Positions 35,399 through 43,611 of a stretch of 64,000 nucleotides of DNA are shown piece after piece. The stretch is from NCBI RefSeq assembly GCF_928382285.1, contig NZ_CAKMSS010000002.1:62001-126000 (forward strand). The letters run 5' to 3'. The DNA comes from Rothia nasimurium. Lineage in GTDB: Bacteria; Actinomycetota; Actinomycetes; Actinomycetales; Micrococcaceae. The notes beneath the pieces were generated by a model. It was given only the letters and a program-made list of their open reading frames with translations. It did not search any database and was not told where the DNA came from. Made by a program: the position numbers and the translations under genes. Position 1 is the first letter of the stretch. Each line of letters starts with the position of its first letter.

Positions 35399-36826
35399 CT
35401 ATGCGTTCTTCTCAATCAGCTCCTTGACAGCCTCAACGTCGTTGGGCAGGTCAATCACGTGGCGGTCGGCCTCCATAATGCCGGCAAAACGCTCAGGGAT
35501 AGCGGGCTCGGCGCCGGTAGCTTCAAGGATGGTTTCAGCGAACTTAACCGGCAGGGCGGTTTCCAGGCAGATAATGGGGGTATCCACCTTCTCTGCCCAG
35601 TCGCGGGCGACCTTAACGCCGTCCGCGGTGTGGGGGTCAAGCAGCACGCCCAGGCGCTCGTTGGCATCGCGGATGGTGGCGACGCGGTCGGCGTGGGTTG
35701 AACGGCCAGAGGCAAAACCGTAGCGCTCAGCAGCTTCGGCAAAGGCCGGGTCATCGGTCAGGGAGAATCCGCCCTGGCGTACCTTGAGGCCAAAGAGGTC
35801 AGCGGTCCGCTCGGCGTCACGGCCTAGCAGGTCAAAGACAAAGCGCTCAAAGTTTGAGGCCCGGGAGATATCCATGGAGGGGCTGGAAGTCTCGTAGGTG
35901 TCAGCTGATGAGCGCACCCGGTAGTCACCGGTGCGGAAGAATTCGTCCAGCACGTCGTTCTCGTTGGTGGCCACAATCAGGCGGTCGATGGGCAGGCCCA
36001 TCTGGCGGGCGATGTGGCCGGCGCAGATATCACCGAAGTTACCGGTGGGCACACAGAAGGAAACCTTCTGGTCGTTGGTTTCGGTCGCGCGAATCCAGGA
36101 GGAAACATAGTAAACAATCTGAGCCATCAGACGAGCCCAGTTAATAGAGTTGACCGCGCCAATGCGCTTCTCAGCCTTAAAGGCAGCGTCAGCAGAAATA
36201 GCCTTGACCACATCCTGGCAGTCATCAAAGACGCCGTCAAGGGCAACGTTGAAGATGTTTTCATCATCCAGGCCAAACATCTGGGCCTGCTGGAAGGGGG
36301 TCATACGGCCAGCCGGGGTCAGCATGAAGACCTTGATACCGGGACGGCCGCGCATGGCGTACTCGGCAGAAGAACCGGTATCGCCCGAGGTTGCACCCAC
36401 AATATTGAGAGTCTCACCCCGGCGGCCCAATTCGTACTCAAAGAGTTCACCCAGCAGCTGCATAGCCATGTCCTTGAAGGCGGCGGTGGGGCCCTCAGAC
36501 AGGTGGCCGATCAAAATACCGGGTTCCAGTTCAGTGACCGGCACAATTTCTTCGGAGGCAAACTTGGGGTAGGAGTAAGCCCGGGCAGTCATGGCCTTGA
36601 TATCGTCGGCAGGAATGTCGTCGATGAAGAGCTGCAGCACCTCAGCTGCCAGCGCCGCGTAGCCTTCTTCTGCCAGAACGGTCCGCCAGCGGGTGAGGGT
36701 GGCCTCGTCAAGAGCAGGGTAGGTTTCGGGCAGGTAGAGACCGCCGTCGGGGGCTAGGCCACCGAGCAGGATGTCGGTGAAGCGGGCGGGAGTCTTGGAT
36801 GCGTCGCGGGTTGAGATGTACTGCAT
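35399..36826 (-). CDS. thrC: Threonine synthase
   Basis: It converts O-phosphohomoserine to threonine, the precursor of isoleucine. The 475-residue PLP enzyme is the longer ThrC type starting MQYISTRD...FTDILLGGLAPDGGLYLPE. The PLP lysine lies in GPTAAFKDMAMQLLG, and the phosphate loop is ATSGDTGSSAEYAM. A TAGGCT box 7 nt before the ATG suggests a leaderless mRNA. It is divergent from the histidine kinase gene, and the shared 123-bp gap also holds the TCATAC-N4-GTATGA palindrome. Confidence 0.95.
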   Translation of the reverse strand: MQYISTRDASKTPARFTDILLGGLAPDGGLYLPETYPALDEATLTRWRTVLAEEGYAALAAEVLQLFIDDIPADDIKAMTARAYSYPKFASEEIVPVTELEPGILIGHLSEGPTAAFKDMAMQLLGELFEYELGRRGETLNIVGATSGDTGSSAEYAMRGRPGIKVFMLTPAGRMTPFQQAQMFGLDDENIFNVALDGVFDDCQDVVKAISADAAFKAEKRIGAVNSINWARLMAQIVYYVSSWIRATETNDQKVSFCVPTGNFGDICAGHIARQMGLPIDRLIVATNENDVLDEFFRTGDYRVRSSADTYETSSPSMDISRASNFERFVFDLLGRDAERTADLFGLKVRQGGFSLTDDPAFAEAAERYGFASGRSTHADRVATIRDANERLGVLLDPHTADGVKVARDWAEKVDTPIICLETALPVKFAETILEATGAEPAIPERFAGIMEADRHVIDLPNDVEAVKELIEKNA

Positions 36827-36833
36827 GGGTATA

Positions 36834-36839
36834 AGCCTA
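36834..36839 (-). promoter_or_regulatory. -10 box of leaderless thrC
   Basis: TAGGCT on the minus strand, 7 nt from the ATG at 36826. Confidence 0.5.
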
Positions 36840-36870
36840 CCGAAACTGTCCGGCCGGTGGTGCTAGGCGC

Positions 36871-36886
36871 TCATACTGCGGTATGA
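36871..36886. promoter_or_regulatory. Candidate response-regulator operator upstream of the kinase gene
   Basis: The perfect palindrome TCATAC-TGCG-GTATGA is centred about 71 bp before the kinase start. The same TCATAC-N4-GTATGA occurs at 39095-39110 upstream of the ABC exporter. It fits autoregulation by the LuxR-type response regulator of this locus. Confidence 0.65.
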
Positions 36887-36936
36887 ATTTGGGGTGCGGA
36901 CGCCCGCCGCCGCCTTCCCGGGGTCGGGGCGGCTTT

Positions 36937-36942
36937 TAGACT
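36937..36942 (+). promoter_or_regulatory. -10 box of leaderless kinase gene
   Basis: TAGACT, then 7 nt, then GTG at 36950. The AGGAGG in between abuts the start codon and is too close to act as an SD, so leaderless initiation is more likely. Confidence 0.55.
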
Positions 36943-36949
36943 TAGGAGG

Positions 36950-38197
36950 GTGGATACCCTACAGATAGAACTGGCTACTACCCAGCGCCGGAAGAAGCTG
37001 GTCAATGCGTTTGCTGTTGCCCTGGGGCAGATACTGACCCTGGTGATAACGCTTGCCTTTGGTCTTGCCATGGTGGAGGGCACCTGGGCGCTGGTTTATA
37101 TAGCGGCCTGGCTGGTTGCTACGTCGAGTCTCTATTTCAGGTATTCCCGGCCGGTTCTGGTGGTGGTTCTGGTGGTGGTATCGCTGCTGGTTACCATACC
37201 CGCCCAGTACCCGGCGGTGGGTTCCTGGTGGGCTGCCCCGGTGATGGTTTACCACCTGGTGCGGTATTTTTCGAAGCCGGTGCGTATTGGAATTTTTGTC
37301 GCAGCTCTCTTAGCTTCAGTCGTCGGTGGGTTTGTTTTCGCCCGCCCCTTTCTGGTCTATGACCCCAGTTCCTTCGAGTTCTACGCCACCGCCCTAACCG
37401 CTGCTTTTATCTGCGCGGCGATTGTCACGATTGCCTGGTTCTTTGGCGACTCCCGGCGGCTTCGCGAGAACCGCCACCGGGCCCTAATTGAGCGGAACCG
37501 CCAGTTAGAGCACGAGCGGGAGCAGGAACGGGCCCTTGCCGCCCTCGATGAGCGGGCCCGCATTGCCCGGGAAATGCATGATATCGTGGCTCATTCGCTG
37601 TCTGTCATCATTGCCCAGGCGGACGGCGCCCGCTACGCTGCCGCTGCCCAGCAGGCTGGGAGCGGGGCGGGGGCGTCCGCGCAGAATGAACCCGTGGAGC
37701 TAGCCGCCCTGGGCACGATTTCTGAGGCGGCGCGGTCGTCCCTGCAACAGATGCGTACCCTGCTGGGGGTCCTGCGCACCGATGAGGGCACTACCGTTGA
37801 GCCCCTCCCGGCCCTGCACAACGTCCCCCAGCTCATTGAGCAAACCCAGAAGCTGGGCATACCGGTGCGCTTTAGCACGGTATCGGGGGTTGAAGAGAAA
37901 CTGCCGCAGGGTGCCGACCTGACCATCTACCGTATTGTGCAAGAGGCCCTGACCAACGTGGCCAAGCACTGCCCGGGCACTCCCCTGGTGACCGTCACCA
38001 TTAGCGAGGGTAAGCAGACCCTGGATATCGACATCACCAACCTGCCCCAGGCCGAGCCCACCCAGCCCCTGCCCGGTGCCCGCCGCGGGCTGCTGGGTAT
38101 GCGCGAACGTGTCGATATGTACCACGGCACCCTGCACTACGGCCGCCTAGCCGACGGGTCTTTTAGGGTTTTTGCCCAGATTCCCTTCGTGCCCTAG
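36950..38197 (+). CDS. Sensor histidine kinase, HisKA_3 (NarL-partner) type
   Basis: 415 residues: six membrane segments in the first 165 residues with almost no extracytoplasmic loop, a coiled-coil linker, the dimerisation/phosphoacceptor box ERARIAREMHDIVAHSLSV with His210, and an ATPase domain with YRIVQEALTNVAKH and RRGLLGMRERVDMY. The intramembrane-sensing layout resembles kinases that monitor the cell envelope or partner ABC transporters. It forms a locus with the response regulator 50 bp downstream and the exporter beyond. The GTG start is inferred from the -10 spacing. Confidence 0.9.
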   Translation: MDTLQIELATTQRRKKLVNAFAVALGQILTLVITLAFGLAMVEGTWALVYIAAWLVATSSLYFRYSRPVLVVVLVVVSLLVTIPAQYPAVGSWWAAPVMVYHLVRYFSKPVRIGIFVAALLASVVGGFVFARPFLVYDPSSFEFYATALTAAFICAAIVTIAWFFGDSRRLRENRHRALIERNRQLEHEREQERALAALDERARIAREMHDIVAHSLSVIIAQADGARYAAAAQQAGSGAGASAQNEPVELAALGTISEAARSSLQQMRTLLGVLRTDEGTTVEPLPALHNVPQLIEQTQKLGIPVRFSTVSGVEEKLPQGADLTIYRIVQEALTNVAKHCPGTPLVTVTISEGKQTLDIDITNLPQAEPTQPLPGARRGLLGMRERVDMYHGTLHYGRLADGSFRVFAQIPFVP

Positions 38198-38235
38198 ACC
38201 CGTTTTCACCAGCCCCCCATGATGACCAGGAGCGA

Positions 38236-38241
38236 TAGAGT
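38236..38241 (+). promoter_or_regulatory. -10 box of leaderless response-regulator gene
   Basis: TAGAGT, 6 nt, then GTG at 38248. The regulator may thus have its own promoter in addition to read-through from the kinase gene. Confidence 0.5.
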
Positions 38242-38247
38242 AAAACC

Positions 38248-38928
38248 GTGATTAGAGTTCTTCTTGTAGATGACCAGCAGCTTGTACGTTCTGGCCTGGC
38301 TATGCTGATTGGTTCGCAGGCCGATATGCAGGTGGTGGCCCAGGCCGGGGATGGTCAGCAGGCTATCGAGCTGGTCGCCGAGCTGCAGGCTGCTGGGCTG
38401 GGGCCTGATGTAGTGCTCATGGACGTGCGTATGCCGGTGCTCGATGGTATCGAAGCCACCAGCGCTATCATCGCCGCCCACTCCGAGGTCAAGGTGGTCA
38501 TGCTGACCACCTTCGATATCGACGACTACGTCTACGCCGCGGTGCAACGCGGGGCCAGCGGCTTCCTGCTCAAGGACGCCCCACCCGAGCAGCTTCTCGG
38601 AGCCATTCGGACGGTGCAGCGCGGGGACGCCGTCATCGCCCCCAGCGCCACCAAGCGGCTGCTTGAACAGATGATTCCCCACCTGGCAGGAGGTGCACCC
38701 ACCCAGCAGGCGCCCCAGAAACACGCTGAAAAGATTGCCAGCCTGACCAACCGCGAGCGCGAGCTCTTCTTGCTCATTGCCCAGGGCCTGTCGAATGGTG
38801 AGATGGCCCAGCAGCTCTTTGTTTCTGAGGCGACCGTCAAAACCCATGTCTCGCATATTCTGGCTAAGCTTGAGGCCCGCGACCGCGTGCAGGCAGTGAT
38901 TATTGCCTACGAGGCGGGGCTGGTTTAA
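38248..38928 (+). CDS. LuxR/NarL-family response regulator
   Basis: 226 residues. The receiver domain has the acidic pair in LLVDDQQLVRSG, the phosphoacceptor Asp59 in DVVLMDVRMPVLDG, and the switch Thr in VVMLTTFDIDDYV plus the invariant Lys in GFLLKDAPPEQLL. The C-terminal HTH is LTNREREL...SNGEMAQQLFVSEATVKTHVSHILAKL. It is the evident partner of the kinase, and the paired palindromes at 36871 and 39095 are its likely targets. Confidence 0.94.
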   Translation: MIRVLLVDDQQLVRSGLAMLIGSQADMQVVAQAGDGQQAIELVAELQAAGLGPDVVLMDVRMPVLDGIEATSAIIAAHSEVKVVMLTTFDIDDYVYAAVQRGASGFLLKDAPPEQLLGAIRTVQRGDAVIAPSATKRLLEQMIPHLAGGAPTQQAPQKHAEKIASLTNRERELFLLIAQGLSNGEMAQQLFVSEATVKTHVSHILAKLEARDRVQAVIIAYEAGLV

Positions 38929-38948
38929 CCTTCAATACTGAAAATTAT

Positions 38949-39062
38949 TAGGTTCCGCAGACTCACAGCGAAGCTGCTGGCTCGGCGGCTGGCGTGAATC
39001 GCCGTATGAGCGAAGCGAATCGGGCGAGAGGGTCGGCAGCGAGCGTGAGTCTGCGGAACCTA
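38949..39062. repeat. 114-bp hairpin element with 18-bp perfect ends
   Basis: The arm at 38949-38966 (TAGGTTCCGCAGACTCAC) is perfectly mirrored at 39045-39062. The 78-nt interior can fold further (GCTGC/GCAGC and GGCG/CGCC stems). There is no U-tract. It resembles a REP/MITE-like palindromic unit or a large intercistronic stem-loop between the regulator and transporter genes. Confidence 0.65.
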
Positions 39063-39105
39063 TTTCATACGAGCCTATTTCATACGAGCTTATTTCATAC
39101 CTAGG
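39061..39105. repeat. Three 15-bp direct repeats starting TATTTCATAC
   Basis: Units TATTTCATACGAGCC (39061), TATTTCATACGAGCT (39076) and TATTTCATACCTAGG (39091) follow each other exactly. Each carries the half-site TCATAC, and the third continues into the full palindrome, suggesting several regulator binding sites in tandem. Confidence 0.75.
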
Positions 39106-39110
39106 TATGA
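39095..39110. promoter_or_regulatory. Candidate response-regulator operator upstream of the ABC exporter
   Basis: The perfect 16-bp palindrome TCATAC-CTAG-GTATGA is centred about 76 bp before the ATPase start. It has the same half-sites and spacing as the palindrome at 36871. Confidence 0.68.
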
Positions 39111-39166
39111 GGCCCGCCCCTTTCGCTTCACTCCCTAGTGCGATGTGCCCTGCCCCACTGCCTTGC

Positions 39167-39172
39167 CATACT
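39167..39172 (+). promoter_or_regulatory. -10 box of the ABC exporter operon
   Basis: CATACT, 6 nt, then the ATG at 39179. The weak first base would fit a promoter that needs an activator such as the upstream response regulator. Confidence 0.45.
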
Positions 39173-39178
39173 GGGTAT

Positions 39179-39928
39179 ATGAGCACCTCACACACTATTC
39201 CTATCGCTGTTTCTGCCCGGAATCTTTCTAAAACCTACACGGGTGAGTCCCCCGTGCACGCCCTGCGCAACATTTCCATTGATTTTGAGCGGGGCAAGTT
39301 CACGGCCATCATGGGCCCCTCTGGCTCCGGCAAGTCAACCCTGCTGCACACCCTGGCAACTCTCGATGCCCCCGACCCCGGGGAACAGACGTCCGTACAG
39401 GTCAAGGGCGTGGAGCTGACGGGGCTCAAGGACGCCGCCCTAGCTGAGTTCCGGGCCCGTAATATCGGCTTTATTTTTCAGGCCTTCAACCTGATCCCCA
39501 CGCTCACAGCGGCCCAGAATATGGAGCTGCCCCTGGGTCTGGCCAAGATGGCGGTTGATACCATCTGGCGCGATGAGCTGGTACGCACCCTGGGCCTTGA
39601 GGACCGTCTCAAGCACCTGCCCTCCCAGCTCTCCGGTGGGCAGCAGCAGCGGGTGGCAATCGCCCGAGCCCTGCTCCCGCGCCCGGCCGTCATTTTTGCG
39701 GACGAACCCACCGGCGCCCTCGACTCGGCGACCAGTACCGAGGTTCTGGGGCTCCTGCAGCAGGCCAGCCGGGAACAGGGGCAGACTATTCTGATGGTGA
39801 CCCATGACCCGCTTGCGGCCTCCTACGCTGACCGGGTCCTCCTGCTCAAGGACGGTCAACTAGCCGGCGGACTTGAAGCCCCCACCCAAACCGGTGTGCT
39901 CTCAGCTCTTGCAAGGCTCGGTGATTAG
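39179..39928 (+). CDS. ABC transporter ATP-binding protein (MacB/LolD type)
   Basis: 249 residues with Walker A GPSGSGKSTLL, Q-loop FIFQAFNLIPTLTA, signature LSGGQQQRVAIARALL, Walker B VIFADEPTGALDS and the H-loop MVTHDP. It powers the FtsX-type permease encoded next. A longer frame from 39107 would run through the operator; ATG 39179 at leaderless distance from a -10 box is preferred. It overlaps the permease gene by 8 nt. Confidence 0.95.
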   Translation: MSTSHTIPIAVSARNLSKTYTGESPVHALRNISIDFERGKFTAIMGPSGSGKSTLLHTLATLDAPDPGEQTSVQVKGVELTGLKDAALAEFRARNIGFIFQAFNLIPTLTAAQNMELPLGLAKMAVDTIWRDELVRTLGLEDRLKHLPSQLSGGQQQRVAIARALLPRPAVIFADEPTGALDSATSTEVLGLLQQASREQGQTILMVTHDPLAASYADRVLLLKDGQLAGGLEAPTQTGVLSALARLGD

Positions 39929-42524
39929 CGTGGCCACTACTCTAGGCACCGTCGCCTTCTCTCATCTAGGCAAACACCGTCTGCGCTTTGCCCTCACCTC
40001 TATCGGCATCGCAATTTCGGCTTTCTTTCTCACAGCCGTCCTGTTGATTAATACCTCCTTCTATGACGAGGTGAGGCAGGCAGCAGGCCAGAAGTACTCC
40101 ACCGCCGATGCTGTTGTCGAAACTACCGATAGGTTCACTCAGGGGGGCGCCACCGACTACCTTCTCACCCAGGAGCAGGCTGACCGAATAGAAAATCTCC
40201 CCGCAGTTGAATCGGCCTGGGCAATGGCCGCCACCTATGCCGTTATCCACATACCAGACGAGGGCGAGCAGGCAGGGAGCACCTACAGCATCACCCAAGC
40301 CGATATGCCCGCCGAGGCCTTCTTCCCCTACTCCCTGAAAGAGGGCAGCCTACCGACGTCCGCCCATCAGATAGTGATTACCGACCGGGCAGCCGAAGCT
40401 CTCGCGGTAGGGGTGGGCGGAGCGGTCGTCCTCGATGATCTTTCTACCGTAACCGAGCAAACCGACCTGGCAGAGCCCCTCCCCCAGGCGGCCTACACCG
40501 TCACCGGTATCTACGAACGCCCCACAGGCTACAGAGCGGGACCAGATATGGTCTTTACACCGGGTAACGGTGTAGCAAACTACATTGAACGCAGCCACGC
40601 CTATTGGGGTAACACCCCCGACGGCATCTACGAGCAGGTTCTTCTGAAGCTCAAAGACCCCACCTCCACGTCCTTAATGGAGCTCAAGCAGACTCTTACC
40701 AACTCTCCCGGCCTTACCGTCTCGTCGGTTGAGGAACAGATTAGAAACGACGTCGGCAAGGGAATGGGCAGCTACACTGCCCTGCTCTCTATTCTTTTCG
40801 GCTTTGGGGCTCTCTCGCTCCTTATGAGCTCCTTCATCATCGCCAGCACCTACAAGGTGCATGCGGCAGCCCGCTCCCGTGAACTGGCCCTGCTCCGCAC
40901 CCTGGGCGCTACCCGCCTAGCGGTGGTGCGCATGCTCCTGGTCGAGGCAGCGGCTCTCGGCGCACTCTCATCCCTCGCAGGTATCATCACCGCCTACCTT
41001 GCCGCTCTAGTTTTCAACGAAAGTGGCCGCATCACCTTTAACCCGCTAGCGGGTGCTCTCGCCATGCTGGTCTGCACGCTCATTACCCTCGCCGCCGTGC
41101 TCAAGCCGGTCTGGGCAACCCGGGCTATACCGCCGGTGGCGGCGCTCAACGGCTACCAGGAGCTTCCGAACGCTCCCCGCACCAGGCACACCTGGGCTTA
41201 TATCGGCCTCTGCCTTGTACTCACCCTGGCTACAGTAGTCTGCGCCCTAGCCGGGCTTCAGGAGAGCCATGCGGGTCTCATCATGCTGGCTACGGTTCTG
41301 GCCGCCCTTACCTTCGTGGTGGCAGCTCCCCTGCTCGTCGCACCGGGCCTCGCCCTGCTCCGGGTCTTTGCCCGCCCCTACTCCACCGCGGCCCTGGCCC
41401 ACAGCAACATCGCCCAATCGCGGGCGTCCGCCTCGGTAACCGTCCGCATGGTCTTCATCTGTGCCGCCTTCGTCAGCGCAGCCCTCACCGGTTATTCCAC
41501 CATGCAGCAGAGCTTCATGGCAGAACTAGACCGCAACTACCCCTACGATGTTGAGGCGGTACTTGCCGAACCAGACATCGTCCGCCTGCATGAGATACAG
41601 CGCCAGGTCTCCCAGCTCGACGGTGTGGACGCCGCCCTTGTGGCCCTGCCCCAGGGTAGTGTGCTGACCTCGTCCGATAGCTGGTTCAGCACAACGGTTT
41701 ACTCCGTAGACCCAGAAACCCTGTCTCGCCTGCACGGTGACCAGACCGGCCAAAAGCTGACCGAGCAGACGGTGCTGCTGAGCCAGGCCTACGCAGACTC
41801 CTTCGGGTTTCAGGAGGGCCAGCAGCTCTACATCGAAGGAACCCGTGACGCTATAGAACTCACCGTCAGCATCACCTCCGATACGCTGCGCGGCTTTCTC
41901 ATCACCACGCAGAACGGCAACCTCATCAGCAGCACAGACCTGGTAGACCCCACCGGAGAGAACACCGAGGCAGGCCTGCTCCTAGCCGATTTTGACCCCG
42001 GTATCAGCTGGGGCGACCGGTTCTCTGTGCTCAACCCCATCGCCGAAATCACCGGCCTCGACGCGGGTGAACTTTCGGGCGTAGCAACCGAAAAAGCCCG
42101 CTTACAGGATGATATGCGCTCAGTTCTATGGGCCGTTCTGGGGCTTCTATCGGCCTCACTACTGGTCTCGCTCGTGGGGCTTGCCAACACCCAGTTACTG
42201 AGCACCCAGCAGCGGCGCCGATCCTACGCACTGCTTCGCATCAACGGCCTCTCCAGCCGTCGGCTGCAGGCTGCCGTCAGCTACGAAACCCTGCTACTGG
42301 CTGTCTTCTCCCTCATCTGGGGTGCTGGAGCCGGCCTTATCACAGCCTTGCTACTGCTGCAGGTTTTTGCTGTCAACAATTTCACCCTGGTTTACAGCGT
42401 GCAGGCCTGGCACTACCTAGCGATTATTGCAGGCGGCCTTGCCCTGGCCTGGGCCACGGTCTTTTTCCCGGCCCGGTCAGCCTCCCGTATACCGCCGGTT
42501 GCCGCCCTACAGGAGGTGAACTAG
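39921..42524 (+). CDS. FtsX/MacB-type ABC transporter permease
   Basis: About 867 residues with ten membrane segments: one N-terminal, three around residues 290-410, two central, one near 520 and three at the C-terminus, flanking two large extracytoplasmic domains (residues about 50-280 and 540-740). This is a duplicated FtsX layout, as in exporters that handle lipoproteins, antimicrobial peptides or envelope signals. GTG 39921 (AAGG 4 nt upstream) overlaps the ATPase stop; GTG 39930 is an alternative. The exported substrate is unknown. Confidence 0.9.
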   Translation: MISVATTLGTVAFSHLGKHRLRFALTSIGIAISAFFLTAVLLINTSFYDEVRQAAGQKYSTADAVVETTDRFTQGGATDYLLTQEQADRIENLPAVESAWAMAATYAVIHIPDEGEQAGSTYSITQADMPAEAFFPYSLKEGSLPTSAHQIVITDRAAEALAVGVGGAVVLDDLSTVTEQTDLAEPLPQAAYTVTGIYERPTGYRAGPDMVFTPGNGVANYIERSHAYWGNTPDGIYEQVLLKLKDPTSTSLMELKQTLTNSPGLTVSSVEEQIRNDVGKGMGSYTALLSILFGFGALSLLMSSFIIASTYKVHAAARSRELALLRTLGATRLAVVRMLLVEAAALGALSSLAGIITAYLAALVFNESGRITFNPLAGALAMLVCTLITLAAVLKPVWATRAIPPVAALNGYQELPNAPRTRHTWAYIGLCLVLTLATVVCALAGLQESHAGLIMLATVLAALTFVVAAPLLVAPGLALLRVFARPYSTAALAHSNIAQSRASASVTVRMVFICAAFVSAALTGYSTMQQSFMAELDRNYPYDVEAVLAEPDIVRLHEIQRQVSQLDGVDAALVALPQGSVLTSSDSWFSTTVYSVDPETLSRLHGDQTGQKLTEQTVLLSQAYADSFGFQEGQQLYIEGTRDAIELTVSITSDTLRGFLITTQNGNLISSTDLVDPTGENTEAGLLLADFDPGISWGDRFSVLNPIAEITGLDAGELSGVATEKARLQDDMRSVLWAVLGLLSASLLVSLVGLANTQLLSTQQRRRSYALLRINGLSSRRLQAAVSYETLLLAVFSLIWGAGAGLITALLLLQVFAVNNFTLVYSVQAWHYLAIIAGGLALAWATVFFPARSASRIPPVAALQEVN

Positions 42525-42530
42525 CAGGGC

Positions 42531-42572
42531 GGGGCGGGCGTCCGCCCCCTCAGAGAAGCGGACGCCCGCCCC
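42531..42572. terminator. Terminator built from two inverted CGGGCGTCCGC words
   Basis: 15-bp perfect arms 42531-42545 and 42558-42572 with a 12-nt loop, between the permease gene and the convergent lipoprotein gene. Each arm contains one CGGGCGTCCGC in opposite orientation. There is no U-tract. Confidence 0.75.
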
Positions 42573-42576
42573 TGCC

Positions 42577-43497
42577 CTAGCTGGCAGAGGGGCTAGCGCT
42601 GGGGGTGGGTACCGTCACCGATGAGGTGTTCTTGGGGTCGGTCTTGTCAGCGGCAACCCGCTCCCCGGCTGTAGCGTGAGTAGCCTCAAGCTCTTCCGAG
42701 AACTGCTCAAGACGCTGGTAGACAGCCTCATAGTAAGAGTTCTTCAGGTCGGTAATAGAAGAGTCATAAGAGATGCTCTCACGGCAGGAAATATCGGCCT
42801 GCAGCATCTTCTCAGCGCTTTCTGCCCCCAGCAGGCTCGCACTGTAGGCTGCCTGGTCGGTGCTTGAGACCTGGCCGAACCCCGCGTCCTTCATGCAGGT
42901 AGCCCACGACTCCTGCAGGGCCAGGTAGTTCTCATCGGCCCGCAAACTAGTATCAATGGCCTGGGCGAACTCAGGCGCTAGCAGGGCAGCCTTCATGCCG
43001 CTCTCCACTGATCCATAGATGTACTCGTAGCTCTGGGCCATGCAACCAGCTGAGTTGAGCTCACCGCTGGAGTACTCCATGAAAGTCACTGTAAAGGACT
43101 CACCGCCCTCCCCCAGATAGGCGTCCAGCCCCGCCTGGTCAAAGCTAGCGGTAGCCCGGCCTTCAGCGGCAGGTAACTGACCGTAACCCGAGGCTTTCAA
43201 TTCCTCGGTGGTTCGGCCCGTGTAGACCGCAGAGTCCAAGGTCAACCCAGCCTCAGGCTCCTGGTAGCTACCGCCCGCCTCAGCCACGCAGCGCTCCACA
43301 AAAGCCCGACGGGCAGACTCAGCCTCTGCCGGTGGGAAAATCCAGGACTGCAAACTGTCAAGGTGCTCGGCCTGAGCGGTCTCAGCGGTCAGCTCATCGA
43401 AGTTCTGGGGCTGTGAAGAACACCCGGCCAGCCCTAAAGCTGTGAAACAGCTAAGCAAGGCCAGCCCCTTCACACAGCGATTCGTAAGTAATGACAC
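42577..43497 (-). CDS. Predicted lipoprotein, function unknown
   Basis: 306 residues. The signal peptide ends in a lipobox LAGC around residue 25, followed by a mostly helical domain with several conserved-looking cysteines (ERCVAEAG, SAGCMAQSY, WATCMKDAG, ISCRESISY) that suggest disulfides. The C-terminus is Thr/Ser/Pro-rich. The GTG at 43497 has GGGAGGA upstream. I do not recognise a family. It converges on the exporter operon and is divergent from the SGNH-like gene. Confidence 0.75.
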   Translation of the reverse strand: MSLLTNRCVKGLALLSCFTALGLAGCSSQPQNFDELTAETAQAEHLDSLQSWIFPPAEAESARRAFVERCVAEAGGSYQEPEAGLTLDSAVYTGRTTEELKASGYGQLPAAEGRATASFDQAGLDAYLGEGGESFTVTFMEYSSGELNSAGCMAQSYEYIYGSVESGMKAALLAPEFAQAIDTSLRADENYLALQESWATCMKDAGFGQVSSTDQAAYSASLLGAESAEKMLQADISCRESISYDSSITDLKNSYYEAVYQRLEQFSEELEATHATAGERVAADKTDPKNTSSVTVPTPSASPSAS

Positions 43498-43611
43498 GGC
43501 ATCCTCCCTAGATAATCAGCCTCAATTCTAACTACTATAAATAAGCAGCATCACCACTATCCCCACACGAAACCACGACGACCTCGTCACAGAAAGCAGA
43601 CTAGTAACGTT

